NCBI RefSeq assembly: GCF_028554725.1
Contig: NC_071668.1
Location: 40,190,501 to 40,254,500 of the forward strand
DNA from: Zeugodacus cucurbitae
Lineage: Eukaryota > Arthropoda > Insecta > Diptera > Tephritidae
Length of the DNA: 64,000 nt
Direction: 5' to 3'
The notes under the pieces were generated by a model that saw only the letters and a program-made list of their open reading frames with translations, ran no database searches and was not told where the DNA came from. Positions 1 to 11,299 of the stretch are shown one piece after another. Made by a program: the position numbers and the translations under genes. Within the stretch, counting starts at the first letter, position 1. Each line of letters starts with the position of its first letter.

Positions 1-207
1 TTTCATAAGATCGGTTCGGGAATCATAGAATGGTGGCAAGTGTTTTTTTTTATCAACTGTTTCTTCAGGAATTCTTTTATGTATGTCTCCGTTTATTGTG
101 GAAGTTAAGTCCATTACAGAGCCTCGAGGTATATATTCACTTTGTGATAATGGTGGGGGCGGTGGAGGCGGAGGTGGCGCCACTATAGCTGAATTTGGTT
201 TAGAATG
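1..207 (-). CDS. SCAR: SCAR/WAVE exon 3 (partial, continues off the left edge)
   Basis: This exon encodes residues about 477-545 of the SCAR (WAVE) actin-nucleation-promoting factor. On the minus strand it begins after a TTTCTAG acceptor and is in phase with exon 2. It encodes a run of nine prolines (residues 487-495), which in the family binds profilin and SH3 proteins. It ends at the window edge in LPPFYDSRTDLMK, which looks like the start of the WH2 actin-binding motif of SCAR proteins. The remaining WH2 helix and the Arp2/3-binding central-acidic tail must lie outside the window. Drosophila SCAR is about 610 residues as I recall, so roughly 70 residues are missing. The reading frame has no stop and matches the other two exons. 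Confidence 0.9.
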
Positions 208-927
208 CTAGAAAATGCATATAATATTAATTTATAAAAATTTTTGGTATTTTTAGAATATTGAAAACAAAAAAAATCATATCCCCGGTTTTTCCTATGC
301 CCGTACTTAATATTTTGCCTCATATGTAATTTCAAATTCATATTTTCTACATTTACGCCCGGTTTCGCAGTCAGTGCTTTGGTTATGTTTAAGATAAAAC
401 ATATCGAGAGTGTTTCACAGTGCATACATAAATTCTGCTTCCATTCGATGACGTTTTGATGATTTTCTGCGAGTTGGAATAGGTGCCCGACTCTCTTGCG
501 GTAAATGTCCAAATCAATTATATAAATATATATATTTTCATAGCAAATTTATATATCATCAATAATATATAAACCATAAAATATAAACCTTCCACAGCAA
601 CGCGTGGTTATTTCGACGACTTTATAGAAAATAAGCATCGACGGTCAAACGCAAACGACTACTCACCCTACAACAATGCTTAGCTAAGATTTTATATGTG
701 CATAATTTAAGTACGAACTGTGAAACCGGGCATTCATCTTTAAAAGACATATTGAACCCACATACGAGTATTTAAAAAGTGTTGTGTCAGGAGAAAATAT
801 CTTATAATTTACGGTTTCATATACAATCACTTATGATAAGTAATAACATCAATCATTTAAAAAAAAAACTTTTTTTAATTATCAGTATATCCGTAAACAT
901 ACAGTAACCATTATTATGGACACTAAC
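208..927 (-). other. SCAR intron 2
   Basis: This 720-bp stretch lies between the exon 2 donor (CAG/GTTAGT on the minus strand) and the exon 3 acceptor (TTTCTAG). It is AT-rich. A 109-codon minus-strand ORF at 183-512 runs through the acceptor and looks like chance. I see no repeat or RNA gene in it. Confidence 0.8.
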
Positions 928-1619
928 CTGGTTTTCTGCTTGTGGTGATGAAGTCAAATCCTGATAATTGGATGGCCTGGATATATTAGCCAGATTTGAA
1001 TTAGTGAAATTGTTATCTAGGTGCAATCGAATATTTGATTTATTCTTAGGCAACTGAAGAGACATTCCTAGTGAAGCATTTCCGTTTCCTGCTGAGATGG
1101 TTCTAGGTGGAGATATATTCATAACTCCTTCGGGAATAGGTGGTGGTGGAGGCAATATGTCTCTATTATTCGACAAGTTTCGAATACGAGTTGGGGTATT
1201 TGCATTAGAAGACACAGGCGTGCCATTTCTGCTTCCATTTGTTGGTGGGGCTGGCGGAGGTTGTGAAGGTCGAATTTTAATTCGCGAATTTATTCCGGAA
1301 GTACCCATTCCATCAGAAGAGTAGAAATCAGACTGTTCACAATTCGGATTTCCCATAAACATTTCATCATCACAAAAATTGTCCACGGCCAACATTTGTT
1401 CTGCGCTCTGCATGGAAGGCATAGATAAAATGCCATTTTCATTTTTACCTGTGGCGACTGTATTTAGATTAATAGCACTATTCACCACTCCCGAAAGATT
1501 AGATGAAGTAGTGTGTGCATGGGGGCTACAAAAAACACCACTTGATTGTTCAGAATTAGAGATGTTACGAAGGTCAATGGAACTTGGACGATGTTGCCGT
1601 GACTCGAAAACACCAACAC
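928..1619 (-). CDS. SCAR: SCAR/WAVE exon 2 (central proline-rich region)
   Basis: This exon encodes residues 246-476 and joins exon 1 across a phase-1 intron: one base (A) from exon 1 plus GT completes a serine codon. The minus-strand acceptor reads TTTAAG/GTGTTGG and the donor CAG/GTTAGT. The product continues the basic linker (VFESRQHRPSSIDLRN). It then runs through a low-complexity region and two proline patches, SQPPPAPP near residue 364 and LPPPPPIPEG near residue 401. These patches are the expected SH3/profilin-binding region of WAVE proteins. Length and frame add up exactly (476 codons over exons 1 and 2), which supports both splice choices. Codons upstream of 1619 and downstream of 928 are intronic although the frames stay open. 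Confidence 0.92.
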
Positions 1620-1965
1620 CTTAAACAAATTGATATTAATATTATTATATACATATATAGTTTTAAGTGTACGATAGTAACACACACATATGTGTAAATA
1701 GAATACATTGTACACTTAAAAATGTTATAAACCAATAATGATGAAATAGTGATTATATTACAATACAATCTTAGTTGGTATTTTAGTAATTTCAGATATA
1801 TGACTCCATGATATTTATTATTACATTTTGTTTTATAGCGAAAATATTTATTAATGTATTTATTTTTACTGACGATTATAATAATCCTAATATTACGTTT
1901 AATTTTATATGGGTATATGTGGTATACTCTAGGAGGAAAGCAATTTCGATCATAATAGATACTTC

Positions 1966-2330
1966 TAGCCAGTTTCACGAAACCTATTTAAGTGAAAAAT
2001 AATTAATTTCAGTTTCGCCATTTGACTTAATTTTTATTTAAATGGTCTCGCTTTGCCATTTAAATATTATTTAAATACTTTCATATGTAACCATGGTTAC
2101 GTTTTTCTATCAGCTGATTTCCAATTTGTTTCCTATTTTGGCAAACAAATGCAATTTATTTGTTTACATAAATCAGCTGTTATTCTTACTAACATCCCTG
2201 TCTTAAGTTTTTGGATATCAAAAGTCAATAGTGATCAAAGCAGGAAACTTAAGTTCAAAGTTAAATAAAAATTAAAATTAAAAGGAAATTAATTTTCAAT
2301 TTAAAAATTTCGTGAAACCGGCTGTGGCTA
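1966..2330. mobile_element. Possible 365-bp MITE
   Basis: The left end TAGCCAGTTTCACGAAACC and the right end, read in reverse as TAGCCACAG then CGGTTTCACGAAA, form imperfect terminal inverted repeats. The interior is AT-rich and non-coding, with a small palindrome around 2035-2070 (ATTTAAATGG and its complement). No clear target-site duplication is visible, so the superfamily is unknown. Confidence 0.45.
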
Positions 2331-2536
2331 AGACTATATGTCCACTGACTTAACGGAAATTACAGTTTCCCTAAAAGTAGAAGTTCACTATTTGGCGCAA
2401 CTAGATAAAACTGAACTAATTTACTTCTGGCATTATTATTATAAATGTAGTGCTAGATGGTGTTCGCCATAAATTTTTACTCAAGTTATCGCGTGCACGG
2501 ACAGACGGATTTCAACTCCACTCGTCATGCTACTCA

Positions 2537-2561
2537 TTTATATATATATATATATATATAA
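2537..2561. repeat. (TA)n microsatellite
   Basis: A short run of about twelve TA units lies next to an HDR-like tail carrying the ACGGACAGACGG motif at about 2497-2510. Confidence 0.8.
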
Positions 2562-2659
2562 ACCCATATCTAACTCTTTTATTTCGGTGTGACACAAACA
2601 ACCGTTATGTGAAGAAAACTATAATACTATGTTCAACGTGTTGCTAAGTATAAAAATTT

Positions 2660-3385
2660 GATATCGAGCGTTGAAGTTATGTGTTAACAGCAGCCGATGA
2701 GCGCACTTAGTTACTGGGGCGCCAAGATTTGAGTTCATTTTATGTTAATTAGTACAAAATAAACACTTTTTATAGAATAAAAAAAATTTATATCTCGCTC
2801 CGTTTACGAGATATCGAGCTTTGAAGTTATGTGTTAACAGCAGCCGACGCGCGCACTTATGCATTGATGCATGTGTTATGTGATTGATTGACAAGTTCTT
2901 GAACGTAGAATTACTTTCTGCATTTATAAAATAAAAAAAAATTGATATCTCGCACCGTTTACGAGAAATTCGCACATGCCCGGTTTTTGCGGTTATGTTT
3001 TTAAAGCGCGGCCGAAGGCCCCCATTGCAGAAAGCAGTTATACGCGAAAGAACTTTCAATTCACACCTCTGTGATAACCCCCGGTGTTGGCTCGACCAGG
3101 TTTTTTGTTAACACATAACTTCAACGCTCGATATCTCGTTGAAAGAGCTCGATAGCTCCTTGAAATGTGTGCAATTATCACGTTCGACATGACGGAAATG
3201 CCCATATTTATATGAGAATATGTGTATCAAGTTGAAAAATTAAATAAATAAATTGCGAGAGTATAAAATGTTCGGTCACAACCTAACTTAGCCCTTCCTT
3301 ACATGTTTTATTTTAAAGAAAGTGTTTATTTGGGGCTAATTAACCTAAAAATGAACTCAAATCTTGGCGCCGCAGTAACTAAAAT
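2660..3385. repeat. Unclassified fold-back repeat region
   Basis: Direct copies of a motif containing GTTATGTGTTAACAGCAGCC lie at about 2674-2695 and 2823-2846, and an inverted copy at about 3107-3135. A second arm pair, CTCAAATCTTGGCGCC and its complement, lies at about 2709-2735 and 3346-3375. A GGCCGAAGGCC-containing block at about 3004-3055 recurs at about 32137 and 33988. It looks like a palindromic or fold-back element of unknown class. Confidence 0.5.
3240..3301 (-). repeat. Dispersed hairpin repeat (HDR), end fragment
   Basis: The minus strand reads AAGGAAGGGCTAAGTT, a degenerate GTTCGG...CCGAAC hairpin, then ATTTTATACTCTCGCAATTT. This is the end of a repeat seen at length at 20037-21300 and 61140-62085. 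Confidence 0.7.
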
Positions 3386-3695
3386 CTTGCCTAAATTTGG
3401 TATTAGTGCAGAACTTATATGGCTACTAGCTCTGGATAATACCAGAAGAGTAAGAATTGACAAGTACTTTTCCAAGCTGATGCTGAATCCGTTTTTTTTA
3501 TTGATTTTGAAATATTGTGACGATGTCATATTTTGGGATGAGAGGAAGATTATTTTAAATAGCATCGATGAGCGTAAGACATTTACTTCGTTTGAAAGCC
3601 GCAAAATAATTTGGACTAATTTAAAAAAAGTCGGAGACAAAGAAGACCATTTCAAACTGCAATTTTTGATGAGTAGCGGAATAATATTCAATTAA
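3303..3695 (+). CDS. Orphan 130-codon ORF of unknown function
   Basis: An ATG-initiated frame of 130 codons lies inside the SCAR intron, on the strand opposite to SCAR. I do not recognise the product. It is rich in Leu, Ile and Lys, has no signal peptide or clear membrane segment, and ends in a hydrophobic stretch. Its first codons overlap the inverted arm of the upstream fold-back repeat (MNSNLGA is encoded by the arm). The antisense frame at 3326-3691 is also open for 121 codons, so at least one of the two is fortuitous. It may be a transposon-encoded exon or chance; nothing shows it is expressed. Confidence 0.25.
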   Translation: MFYFKESVYLGLINLKMNSNLGAAVTKILPKFGISAELIWLLALDNTRRVRIDKYFSKLMLNPFFLLILKYCDDVIFWDERKIILNSIDERKTFTSFESRKIIWTNLKKVGDKEDHFKLQFLMSSGIIFN

Positions 3696-4554
3696 TGTGA
3701 ATATGAATAGCTCTAACAAAAGCAGCACTCCAGTTTATTTAAATACATTATTTTTTTAATCAGATTATATTTTATGACGTCCTTTAAATTAATTAAATTA
3801 CAATTCTTAAAAACAGTATGTAGTTACCTGCCATAATTATAGAATCAGAAACTTGAGTTTCTTAAACGGTAGTTTGTTTTCAAAAGCTAAAAAGGTGTGG
3901 GAGGCGAAAATAATCAGCCTTATTGTAAAATTCATGTGAATAAAGCATTCCCATGAATTTTTATTTCCAAAAAATTTCGTTTGAATGGAAACTTTTACTC
4001 GAATTTCGGCATTCTGCCACAAATATTTTTGTTTTGGTTTTTTTATGATTCGTTTTGGGGCTAAAAATTAAGATTCCATTTATAAAGCCGATTACGTTTT
4101 GGCATAAAAGCATATATTATCATTCCATATGGAAGTGTTGAGATGTTTCCACCTCTGAGGCAAAGAGCTCCCAAGATATCGACAACTCGTAAGATGTCGA
4201 GATTTTCCTTGGATCAGAAGGATCTTGCTACTGACTAGCGCTTGTGCAACTCAGCTGAAGGCCAACTGTACAGTAGAAAATCACAATAGGATAGATAGTG
4301 CTCTTACTTGTTTCCATTCTGCTGTCGATAAGGATGACATGTGTAGTCAAACAATTTTCTGAATTGACATTAATCTGAAGGACGCTACGCTTCGAAGCAG
4401 TAAATCCGCTGATACCTTTGCCGCAGCCACTTGCACTTTAAAAACGCTGAAATAGTCTTGAAGACTTTTAAAGCGCCCTCCACCACAAGTCAGGACAGGA
4501 TCATGCCGAATATTAATTTAACTATGTTTTTGCCAAAGAACTATCATACCATAA

Positions 4555-4795
4555 TTCATATTCAGCCTTATGGTAAACATCATATAAACGACATTTCCAA
4601 TGAAAAACTAACAAATTTGTGTTTTTCGTATCATGTATCTCACATGGGGAAAATCTCACAACTTCGAAAATATTCCCTTATTGTAAATGTAATTTGCTCA
4701 TGTGAAACAGCAAAATTTGTGCGCAAAATAAATTGTTGGGAACAAGTATCAATATTAACAATTGAATTAATTTTAAAAACTATTTTAATATGAAC
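4555..4795. repeat. Direct repeat, left copy
   Basis: This block shares extended similarity, including TCACATGGGGAAAATCTCAC and CATGTGAAACAGCAAAATTTG-like segments, with 7010-7250 in the same orientation. The pair brackets the Harbinger relic. Confidence 0.7.
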
Positions 4796-5127
4796 AAATG
4801 TCTACGTATATTAAGTAGTTCTTTGGCTATATTGGTTGATTTTTTTCTAATGACGCCATAAACAAGCCAAATGACACATATCAATAAAAATTTACAGAAT
4901 AGTGCCTAAAAGTTGTGCCAACGTGGCCTGAATATTCTCAGCGGGAAAATTTAAAATGGGAATTTCCGGGTACTTATTTGACAAAATAAGATTAAAAATA
5001 TTTACACATCGAACGTTTTTTTACAAGTTTTACAGAAAAAGGTTTTGCTTGTTGTCGCAGGATAACAAAATGCTATGTTGTTGTAAACCTCGATCTATTT
5101 CTGAGCGAATGAAGTCAGTTTGGCTAG

Positions 5128-5652
5128 AATAGCTAGAAATATGGCGGAGAACAAACCAAATGAACTCATGACTCACAATAGTCAAAAGTATTTACACACA
5201 TTTCGGAAGTGTCGCAAAATAATGAATTTATGCAAAGGAAATTGTTAAATTTATTCGCGACCTATAAGAGGATTAAAAACGTAACGACGCGACAGGTCGA
5301 GGTGCCACGACGCGGGAATATTTCAAAGACTTTGACAACGTTTTTGAAATAGACACTCCATTGAGCCTCCCATAAGGATCCTCCAGAGCTCACTGCAATA
5401 TTTAGTTGAAAGTGGAGTGAGTGAGGAGTAAAGGTGCGCGGAAGAAAACGAGGCAGAAGGTGTCAGCTGAAAAAACGATCAAAAACTATTGCATATGAAA
5501 CATTGGATTTTTTTTAAGAAGAAGCGCGGAAAGAGCAGATTCGGCACGAAGAAAGATCGAAAAGGAAAAAATTGGTGGTTGACAAGGAATGGATTAAAGC
5601 AATGTTGGATTTGCGGCAAGTTTTGGAGGGATTGTGCCAAAAATAAAAAGTG
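5128..5652 (+). pseudogene. Harbinger-associated DNA-binding gene relic
   Basis: A decayed gene begins near ATGGCGGAGAACAAACCAAA (5141). A very similar start occurs at about 33635. Its last exon-like stretch (about 5518-5646) encodes EEARKEQIRHEERSKRK, then KLVVDKEWIKAMLDLRQ and a stop. This is a charged coiled-coil tail like those at the C-terminus of Myb/MADF-type proteins paired with PIF/Harbinger transposases. The middle is frameshifted. The assignment rests on composition and on the HARBI1-type remnant 700 bp downstream. Confidence 0.4.
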
Positions 5653-5843
5653 TTCATTTTATAATAGACTTTATGTTTATATTAATAGGTATACTATATA
5701 TTATTATTATAAGTATAAGATTGTTGGGTTTGCAGCAAGTTTTGAAGGGATTGTGCCAAAAATAAAAAGTGTTCATTTTATAACAAACTTTATGTTTCCA
5801 TTATTATAATATTATATATATTATTATTATAAGTATAAGAATG
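5605..5843. repeat. Two-copy tandem duplication, period about 119 bp
   Basis: The segment starting TTGGATTTGCGGCAAGTTTTG (5605) recurs as TTGGGTTTGCAGCAAG at 5724 and carries the same following TTATTATTATAAGTATAAG block. The second copy diverges only slightly. It includes the tail of the upstream relic frame. Confidence 0.85.
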
Positions 5844-6304
5844 AGTTCCTATTCTCAATAAAATAAATATTTATTAATTAATTAGTTTTATTAAAAAAAG
5901 AAATAAAAACGGTTTAGCATTCTGGGTAGGTGATTTCAATTAAATTAACTGATATAACAAGATTTCAATCAATTAATCATTCATTTGATATGTACATATA
6001 TACATTATTGAAATAATACTTTTATGAAATAAATAGCATTTTCAAGTTATTTTGTCTGATAATTCCTTCATTAGTTTCATTTATATTATCAGGTAGTTCA
6101 ATCATATCGTGATCATTTGAATTTTCTAAATCTACAGGCATACTGGTATGATTGCCTTCAGAATGAACAGCAGTATAAAATGATGTAAAATTTCACAAGT
6201 TAATATCAGTTGATATGTCTTCTATATTTCACACATCAATATGATTCAATATTTTAAACTTAGCACTGAAAATTTCACTTGATAAATACTCGGGTTGAAC
6301 TCAT

Positions 6305-6500
6305 TTAATAGTTGAATTGTTTTTCCTCTTTGGAAAGGTGTCCGTTATCTCTAAAAGGAGCAATTAAGTATCTGGAAACAGACTCGAGATATGTGACTCT
6401 ACTATTGCTTAGCTTTGAAATAGTCATATGCAAGGTATGTTCCAAGGAATATTCCCCGTGTGGTGTTGGCCAAAAAGGTTCTAATGCATTTTTGAAGTCC
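6305..6500 (-). pseudogene. HARBI1-like (PIF/Harbinger) transposase fragment
   Basis: The minus-strand frame encodes SRYLIAPFRDNGHLSKEEK then QFNY. It matches the family pattern around PYRDNGHL followed by FNYRLSRAR, which sits between the second catalytic aspartate and the catalytic glutamate of HARBI1-type nucleases. The catalytic residues themselves are not preserved here. With the DNA-binding-gene relic upstream it forms a dead Harbinger copy flanked by the direct repeats at 4555 and 7010. Confidence 0.6.
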
Positions 6501-7009
6501 TAAGACAAATTAATTTATTTATTAGGTGCTCCCAACAATACTTACTGCAAATGTTTCACTAGTCATGCGAAAATGTGTGAAATATGTATCATCATGGTAT
6601 AATGGAATTGTTTTTCAAACCTTAGTCATCTTCGTCACTGTTTTTTTTTGAAAATTCAACAAGGAACCACTTTCTCTTTCTTAAAAAAATTTGTTTTCTA
6701 TTTTTTCCATCACTGCTTTCAAAATTATCTATCGCTATATTTATTAAAAAATTCATGGTTAAACTTTCACAATCTGTCACACAATTCGCGCAAAATGTTG
6801 CAATTATTTTGCTAAGTATCAGCTGAGCATCTGCAACAGTGTTGCAAATTGAGTATCAGGGCTGCAATATTGTCGCAGTTATGGGGTGCCTCGAATAAGC
6901 CCATACTCTCGAAGAATAATTTTTTAGTTCCCTGCTTGATACAGAACATTCAACTACAACTGCAGGTACACAAATTGTAGAAGTATGCCATCGAAATTTT
7001 GTTATAGTT

Positions 7010-7250
7010 AAAAATATTCAGCCTTAATGTAAATTTCATATGAACGACATTCCCAATGAAAAAACTCACACATTTGTGTTTTTTGTAACATAAATTTTAC
7101 ATGGGGAAAATTTCACATCTTCGAAAATTTTCCCTTAATGTAAATGAAAGTTCATGTGAAACAGTAAAATTTGTTCACAAAATCAATTGTAGGAAACAAG
7201 TATAAATATTAACAATTTAATCAACATAAAGAACTTTTTTAACATGAAAT
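7010..7250. repeat. Direct repeat, right copy
   Basis: This is homologous to 4555-4795 in the same orientation, including a block near TACATGGGGAAAATTTCAC and the ending AATATTAACAATTTAATC. Confidence 0.7.
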
Positions 7251-7261
7251 AACTAACTACA

Positions 7262-7745
7262 ATACCGGTTACGATTAGACTAGTTCGGGCGCCTGGCCAC
7301 AGAGGAATTCCAGGTAATAACGTAAGGCTGATAACGAGCTTTTAAGGCTAGGTACGTTATTATTAACTACTGTAGAATGTGACTACATATTCTTTTGTAA
7401 TATTCTACTAGACAGTCAGGCTTCAGCTGAGCTCTTGTCAGTCGAAAGATCCTACTGACCCAAAGAAAATCGTGAGACGTCTAGGAAGTTCTTCGCTCTT
7501 AATAATAAATCATTATTTGATGGGGTCTTTAAAAATTTTATCGTATCCTAGCTGCAGAAGTTTCCTAGAAGAAGACGAGGTAGAATCATTGGGCTGGGAT
7601 CGGTACTAAAATTCATAGAATCTCCTTTTTTACTACCCTGCGGATTTAGAAGTAAAAAACTTATGCAGATGTGTAGTCGGTTCACGGGGCATTGATGAGT
7701 CCTACTATCTTTAGGGTTTTTCTGAGTTCACAAAGGACTGTAGAC
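7262..7745 (+). pseudogene. LINE C-terminal fragment: RNase H and zinc-knuckle tail
   Basis: The frame reads VTIRLVRAPGHRGIPGNN, which matches the last RNase H motif (WVPGHxGIxGNE) of I- and R1-clade retrotransposons. Further on, CRSFLEEDEVES resembles the cysteine-containing C-terminal segment following RNase H in those elements. Several stops and frameshifts break the frame. No RT domain is nearby, so this is a 5'-truncated remnant. Confidence 0.6.
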
Positions 7746-7839
7746 TAATCGGTATAAGTGTATTCCTTCTCTTATGGGGAACATGTTTTGGTAGAAAAAA
7801 TCGTAATAAAGTTGTACCAACACTTGAAACAATTTTCAT

Positions 7840-8921
7840 CTATTGTTTCCATCTAGACGGCAACTTCATAATACCCTCTCGTAGAGGCCCTCCTCCTTGT
7901 TTGCGAAGAACTCGGGCAGCCACTTTTCACAAGCCTCTTTTGAGTTAAACTTTACACCACCAAGGGCGTTCGCCATGGACAGGAACAGGTGATAATCACT
8001 TGGCGCTATGGCCCGGCAAATGATGGATGCGATAAAACCTCCCATCGGAGCTCCTGTAGCTTCTGACGAGTCATCAACGAAGTGTGTGATGTGGCGTTGT
8101 CCTGTTGGCTAATTCTGGACCCTTCTGGTCGATCGCCTGCTTCAAGCGGTCTAGTTGTTCGCAGTAGATGGTAGAATTAAGCGTCTGGCCATTTGCGAGC
8201 AGCTCATAGTGGATGATTCCCTTCCACACAGCAAAACCTTCCTGGCTGTCAATCCCGGATTGGCCACTGTGTGGGACGATTCACCGGCCTTCGACCACGA
8301 CCATTTTCGCTTAATATTGTCGTATGTGATCTATTTTTCGTCGCCAGTAACCATACGCTTAAAAAATGGGCCGAGTTCGTTTCGTTTCAGCAGCATATCG
8401 CAGGGGTTGATTCGGTCCAGAAGTTTTTGTTTCGTCAAATCATGCAGCACCCAAACATCAAGCTTTTTTGTGTATCCAGCCTTCTGCAGATGATTTAAAA
8501 TGGTTTGGTGACTAACTCACATTTTCCATGATTTGATCGGTATTCGTCGTAACAGGTCTTCCGCCGGCTGGCTTATCCATAGTGTCGTTTTCACACGATC
8601 TGAATCGTCGAAACCATTACTCCGCAGTTCGAAGTGATAGCGTACCATCCCCCAAAACACCATTAATCTCAAGGAACGTTTCTCTAGCGGATTAGCCTTA
8701 AACGACGGAAAACTTTAAAATACCACGAATTTTGACGTTAGTGAACTCCATATTTACACGTATATAACTGTTAAACGCAATATTCAAACTAATCATGCAT
8801 AGGTTATGTCAAGACCTTTCACAGATGTATAGTACTGCCAGATACGAGCTCTGTTGCGCTTTATATATAGCCGCGAAATTCAAAAGACAAAAAGGCGGAA
8901 GGGAGATATTTGCCAACCTAA
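7840..8921 (-). mobile_element. mariner element, decayed
   Basis: The minus strand encodes recognisable but broken mariner transposase segments. They are MEFTNVKIRGILKF near 8750, WFRRFRSCEND and PAGGRPVTTNTDQIMENV near 8600-8530, and KGIIHYELLANGQTLNSTIYC followed by EQLDRLKQAID near 8200. The family C-terminal ANALGGVKFNSKEACE lies near 7930. The 5' terminal inverted repeat TTAGGTTGGCAAATATCTCC ends at 8921 and is followed by TA, as expected for TA duplication. The opposite terminus is not recognisable. The same family is at 22800-25030 and 30236-30535. Confidence 0.85.
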
Positions 8922-9159
8922 TATAATATTATTGTATAAAATATTCGGATACACCCGAACTTTGCCTTTCCTTACGTGTTTGACTTCTGTTTCTGAATTT
9001 GTTAACATTCTCATTTTTTTCTGACAGTATGTAAACTTTTTTGAAAATATGTGAACGAAAAAACATTTCAACATTTTCTACAATTCGAAAGTTTTACAGA
9101 GTACCGATTTCCCTTCACAACGCATATCTATTCGTAACGCCTTACAGAGTAACCTCCCT

Positions 9160-9320
9160 GGACTGAGTAGGCAATTGAAAAGTAAAGTCCTATCTCGGCG
9201 AACAAAAAAACTCTACAAGTCCCTCATCAAACCCGTCCTGCTTTATGGTGCTGAAGTGTGGACGATATCAACATCCGATGAGATGCTGGCGCAATCAACT
9301 GATGGTGCTAACAATTTTGA
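9160..9320 (+). mobile_element. LINE-A fragment (RT C-terminal region)
   Basis: This encodes LSRQLKSKVLSRRTKK, then LYKSLIKPVLLYGAEVWTI, then STSDE, the region downstream of the RT catalytic site in LINE-A. It is truncated at both ends. Confidence 0.85.
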
Positions 9321-9330
9321 AGCATACCCC

Positions 9331-9552
9331 GTACCAGTATGTTGGTGCAATATTCATTTTTTTACAAATTGTTAATGGAAAAGGTCGTTATGGATAGAGG
9401 CAAAAAAATTGGTGCGGAAAACGCACCTAAACCAAAACCAAACATATAAACCAAAATATTTTTCCTTTGAATTCATATCCGCGATGTTCACTTCTTGAAA
9501 ATTCCAATTAAAAGCGGTAAATTCACAATACATTACACCAGCATACTGGTAC
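9331..9552. mobile_element. Possible 222-bp MITE
   Basis: GTACCAGTATGTTGGTG at the left and CACCAGCATACTGGTAC at the right form terminal inverted repeats with two mismatches. The interior is non-coding. It interrupts the 3' end of the LINE-A fragment. Confidence 0.55.
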
Positions 9553-10246
9553 AATCAAAAAAAAAATTATCAAACTTGTTTCGTTTTTGCTTCAGGAGAT
9601 TGTGTATTCACACCACAAGAACATACACGGTCAATCAGATGGCACCAACATGCAAGTGATTAGTTCTGAGTAAAATGGGAGCAATATGTATGGCGCAAAT
9701 ATGTAGCAGGTTTGGTTCTTTTGGTGTGTTATGTTAATTAGTGCAGGATCAAGCGGGCAATAAGTTGCACCAACGAGTTGCAGAGAAATAATATGTTATA
9801 TAGTAACAAAATAAAGGTAAGTTTCTATATCCATATATTAGTTACATAGGTGCTACAGCTGCGGCTTTCAGGAGCTAGAATTATGTTCAAAGTTACTTAA
9901 AAGCAACATAAATGAGTACTCTGTATTGCGGTTCGAAAAATAAATGCGATGCGATAATCATTTGGGACTCCGAATTGCTTTCGCATGACTCATTTTGTAT
10001 AAGTGGCAATACTGATCAAAATTTGAAATATTAAAACAAAACAAACACAAAAATTCATAAAATCCGGAGCTTTGTGAATATTATTGTTAATTCGAATAAT
10101 TGTTTGAGAAAATGGATTTTGTGATTTTATGGATGGATTCTCAAAAGTCTGTGATACACCAAACTATAGTGAGACATTTATTCCAGTTACGAATGGTCAT
10201 ACATAACAATACATTCACTACAAATCGCTTTAAAATAATAATCGGC

Positions 10247-10780
10247 CCTATTCCCGTTGTCGTTTTAATTGTTGTCTCCAAGACGTTGTCGTTCTCAACG
10301 TCTTTTCGTTCCTAAATTCGTTTTCTTGAAGTATACGAGTATCGTAATGTCAAAGCAAATTTGTATACATATTTTATATAGTATACTTTAAGGCGCTCTT
10401 TTTCCAATAACTACTTCTTTCTTATGTAACGAGACACATCTTTAGGTCCTTAATGGATTTTATGCTATCCTCTATTGCACTTACAATTTTAGACTTCCAT
10501 CTTTATTTGATTTTTTTTTAAATTGGAGATATGTTTCAAACTGTTTCCATTTTGGAATTATCATCTTCACTCCAAATATTCCTTCAAACAACAGCGTCGT
10601 TTCTATGTCGCTCTTAATTATAGCCACGACAAAGAACGACTGCTTCTATGTCGTTTCTATACTCGTTCCTAATTATGGAATCCCAATTTCTTTTCGATAA
10701 ATGTCGATAACGCCAACAGGAATGCCAAATAGGTGTTCTTATTTCGTTTTAAAACGATAACGACATCGGGAATAGGGGCG
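10247..10780. mobile_element. 534-bp MITE, Harbinger-like termini
   Basis: The left end GGCCCTATTCCCGTTGTCGT and the right end, reversed as GCCCCTATTCCCGATGTCGT, are inverted repeats. Both the GTCGTT/AACGAC motif and clusters of CGTTCCTAATTATGG recur inside. The CCCTATTC core resembles the Harbinger element at 23094. The target duplication is unclear. Confidence 0.6.
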
Positions 10781-11299
10781 AATATTTTCCATTCAGCAAT
10801 GTCCCGCATAGGTGGGCCAGCTGCATTTAACTGGCAAATTAGCCATTTCTACAAGTTGGAAGAAGCAGGGGGTAGTCTCCCCTACCAAAAATATATCCTT
10901 GTGGGTATGATAACAAAGCTGTGATCCACCCACATGTCTGATAAGCTTATAGGATCCTGCAAGCGACGGAGTGGTAAAGAAAAAATTTATAAACATTTTT
11001 CGGCCAGCAATAGTAGAAAACTATAATCCCCATATGGGATGCTTTAATTTATTGGCTTCTTTATCGCAAGCATTTCAAGTCGTTAAAAATTGATAATACA
11101 ATTAAACAAAAAAAATGTTATAACCATTTTATGGAAAAAAAATCGAACTTTTAACATCCATCATGTGGGATCACAACATCCCATTTATTACCTTGATCTT
11201 CCGAGAGGGACGTAGGGCTATAAAACTAAAAAAATAGCTTATTTAGAAGCACCAAATAATCTCTGACGATATTGTGAATTTTTCGTGTAACGGGTCAAA

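Noticed and set aside
183..512. 109-codon minus-strand ORF overlapping SCAR exon 3
   Set aside because: It runs through the splice acceptor in a different frame from the proline-rich exon and lies mostly in intron 2.
1482..1978. Minus-strand ORFs overlapping SCAR exon 2
   Set aside because: They are in other frames from the SCAR exon, cross its acceptor into intron 1, and have no family features.
3190..3212. GGAAATGCCCATAT as another TE-X right end
   Set aside because: Only about 14 bases match and the neighbouring sequence lacks the CGTACG motif, so it cannot be separated from chance.
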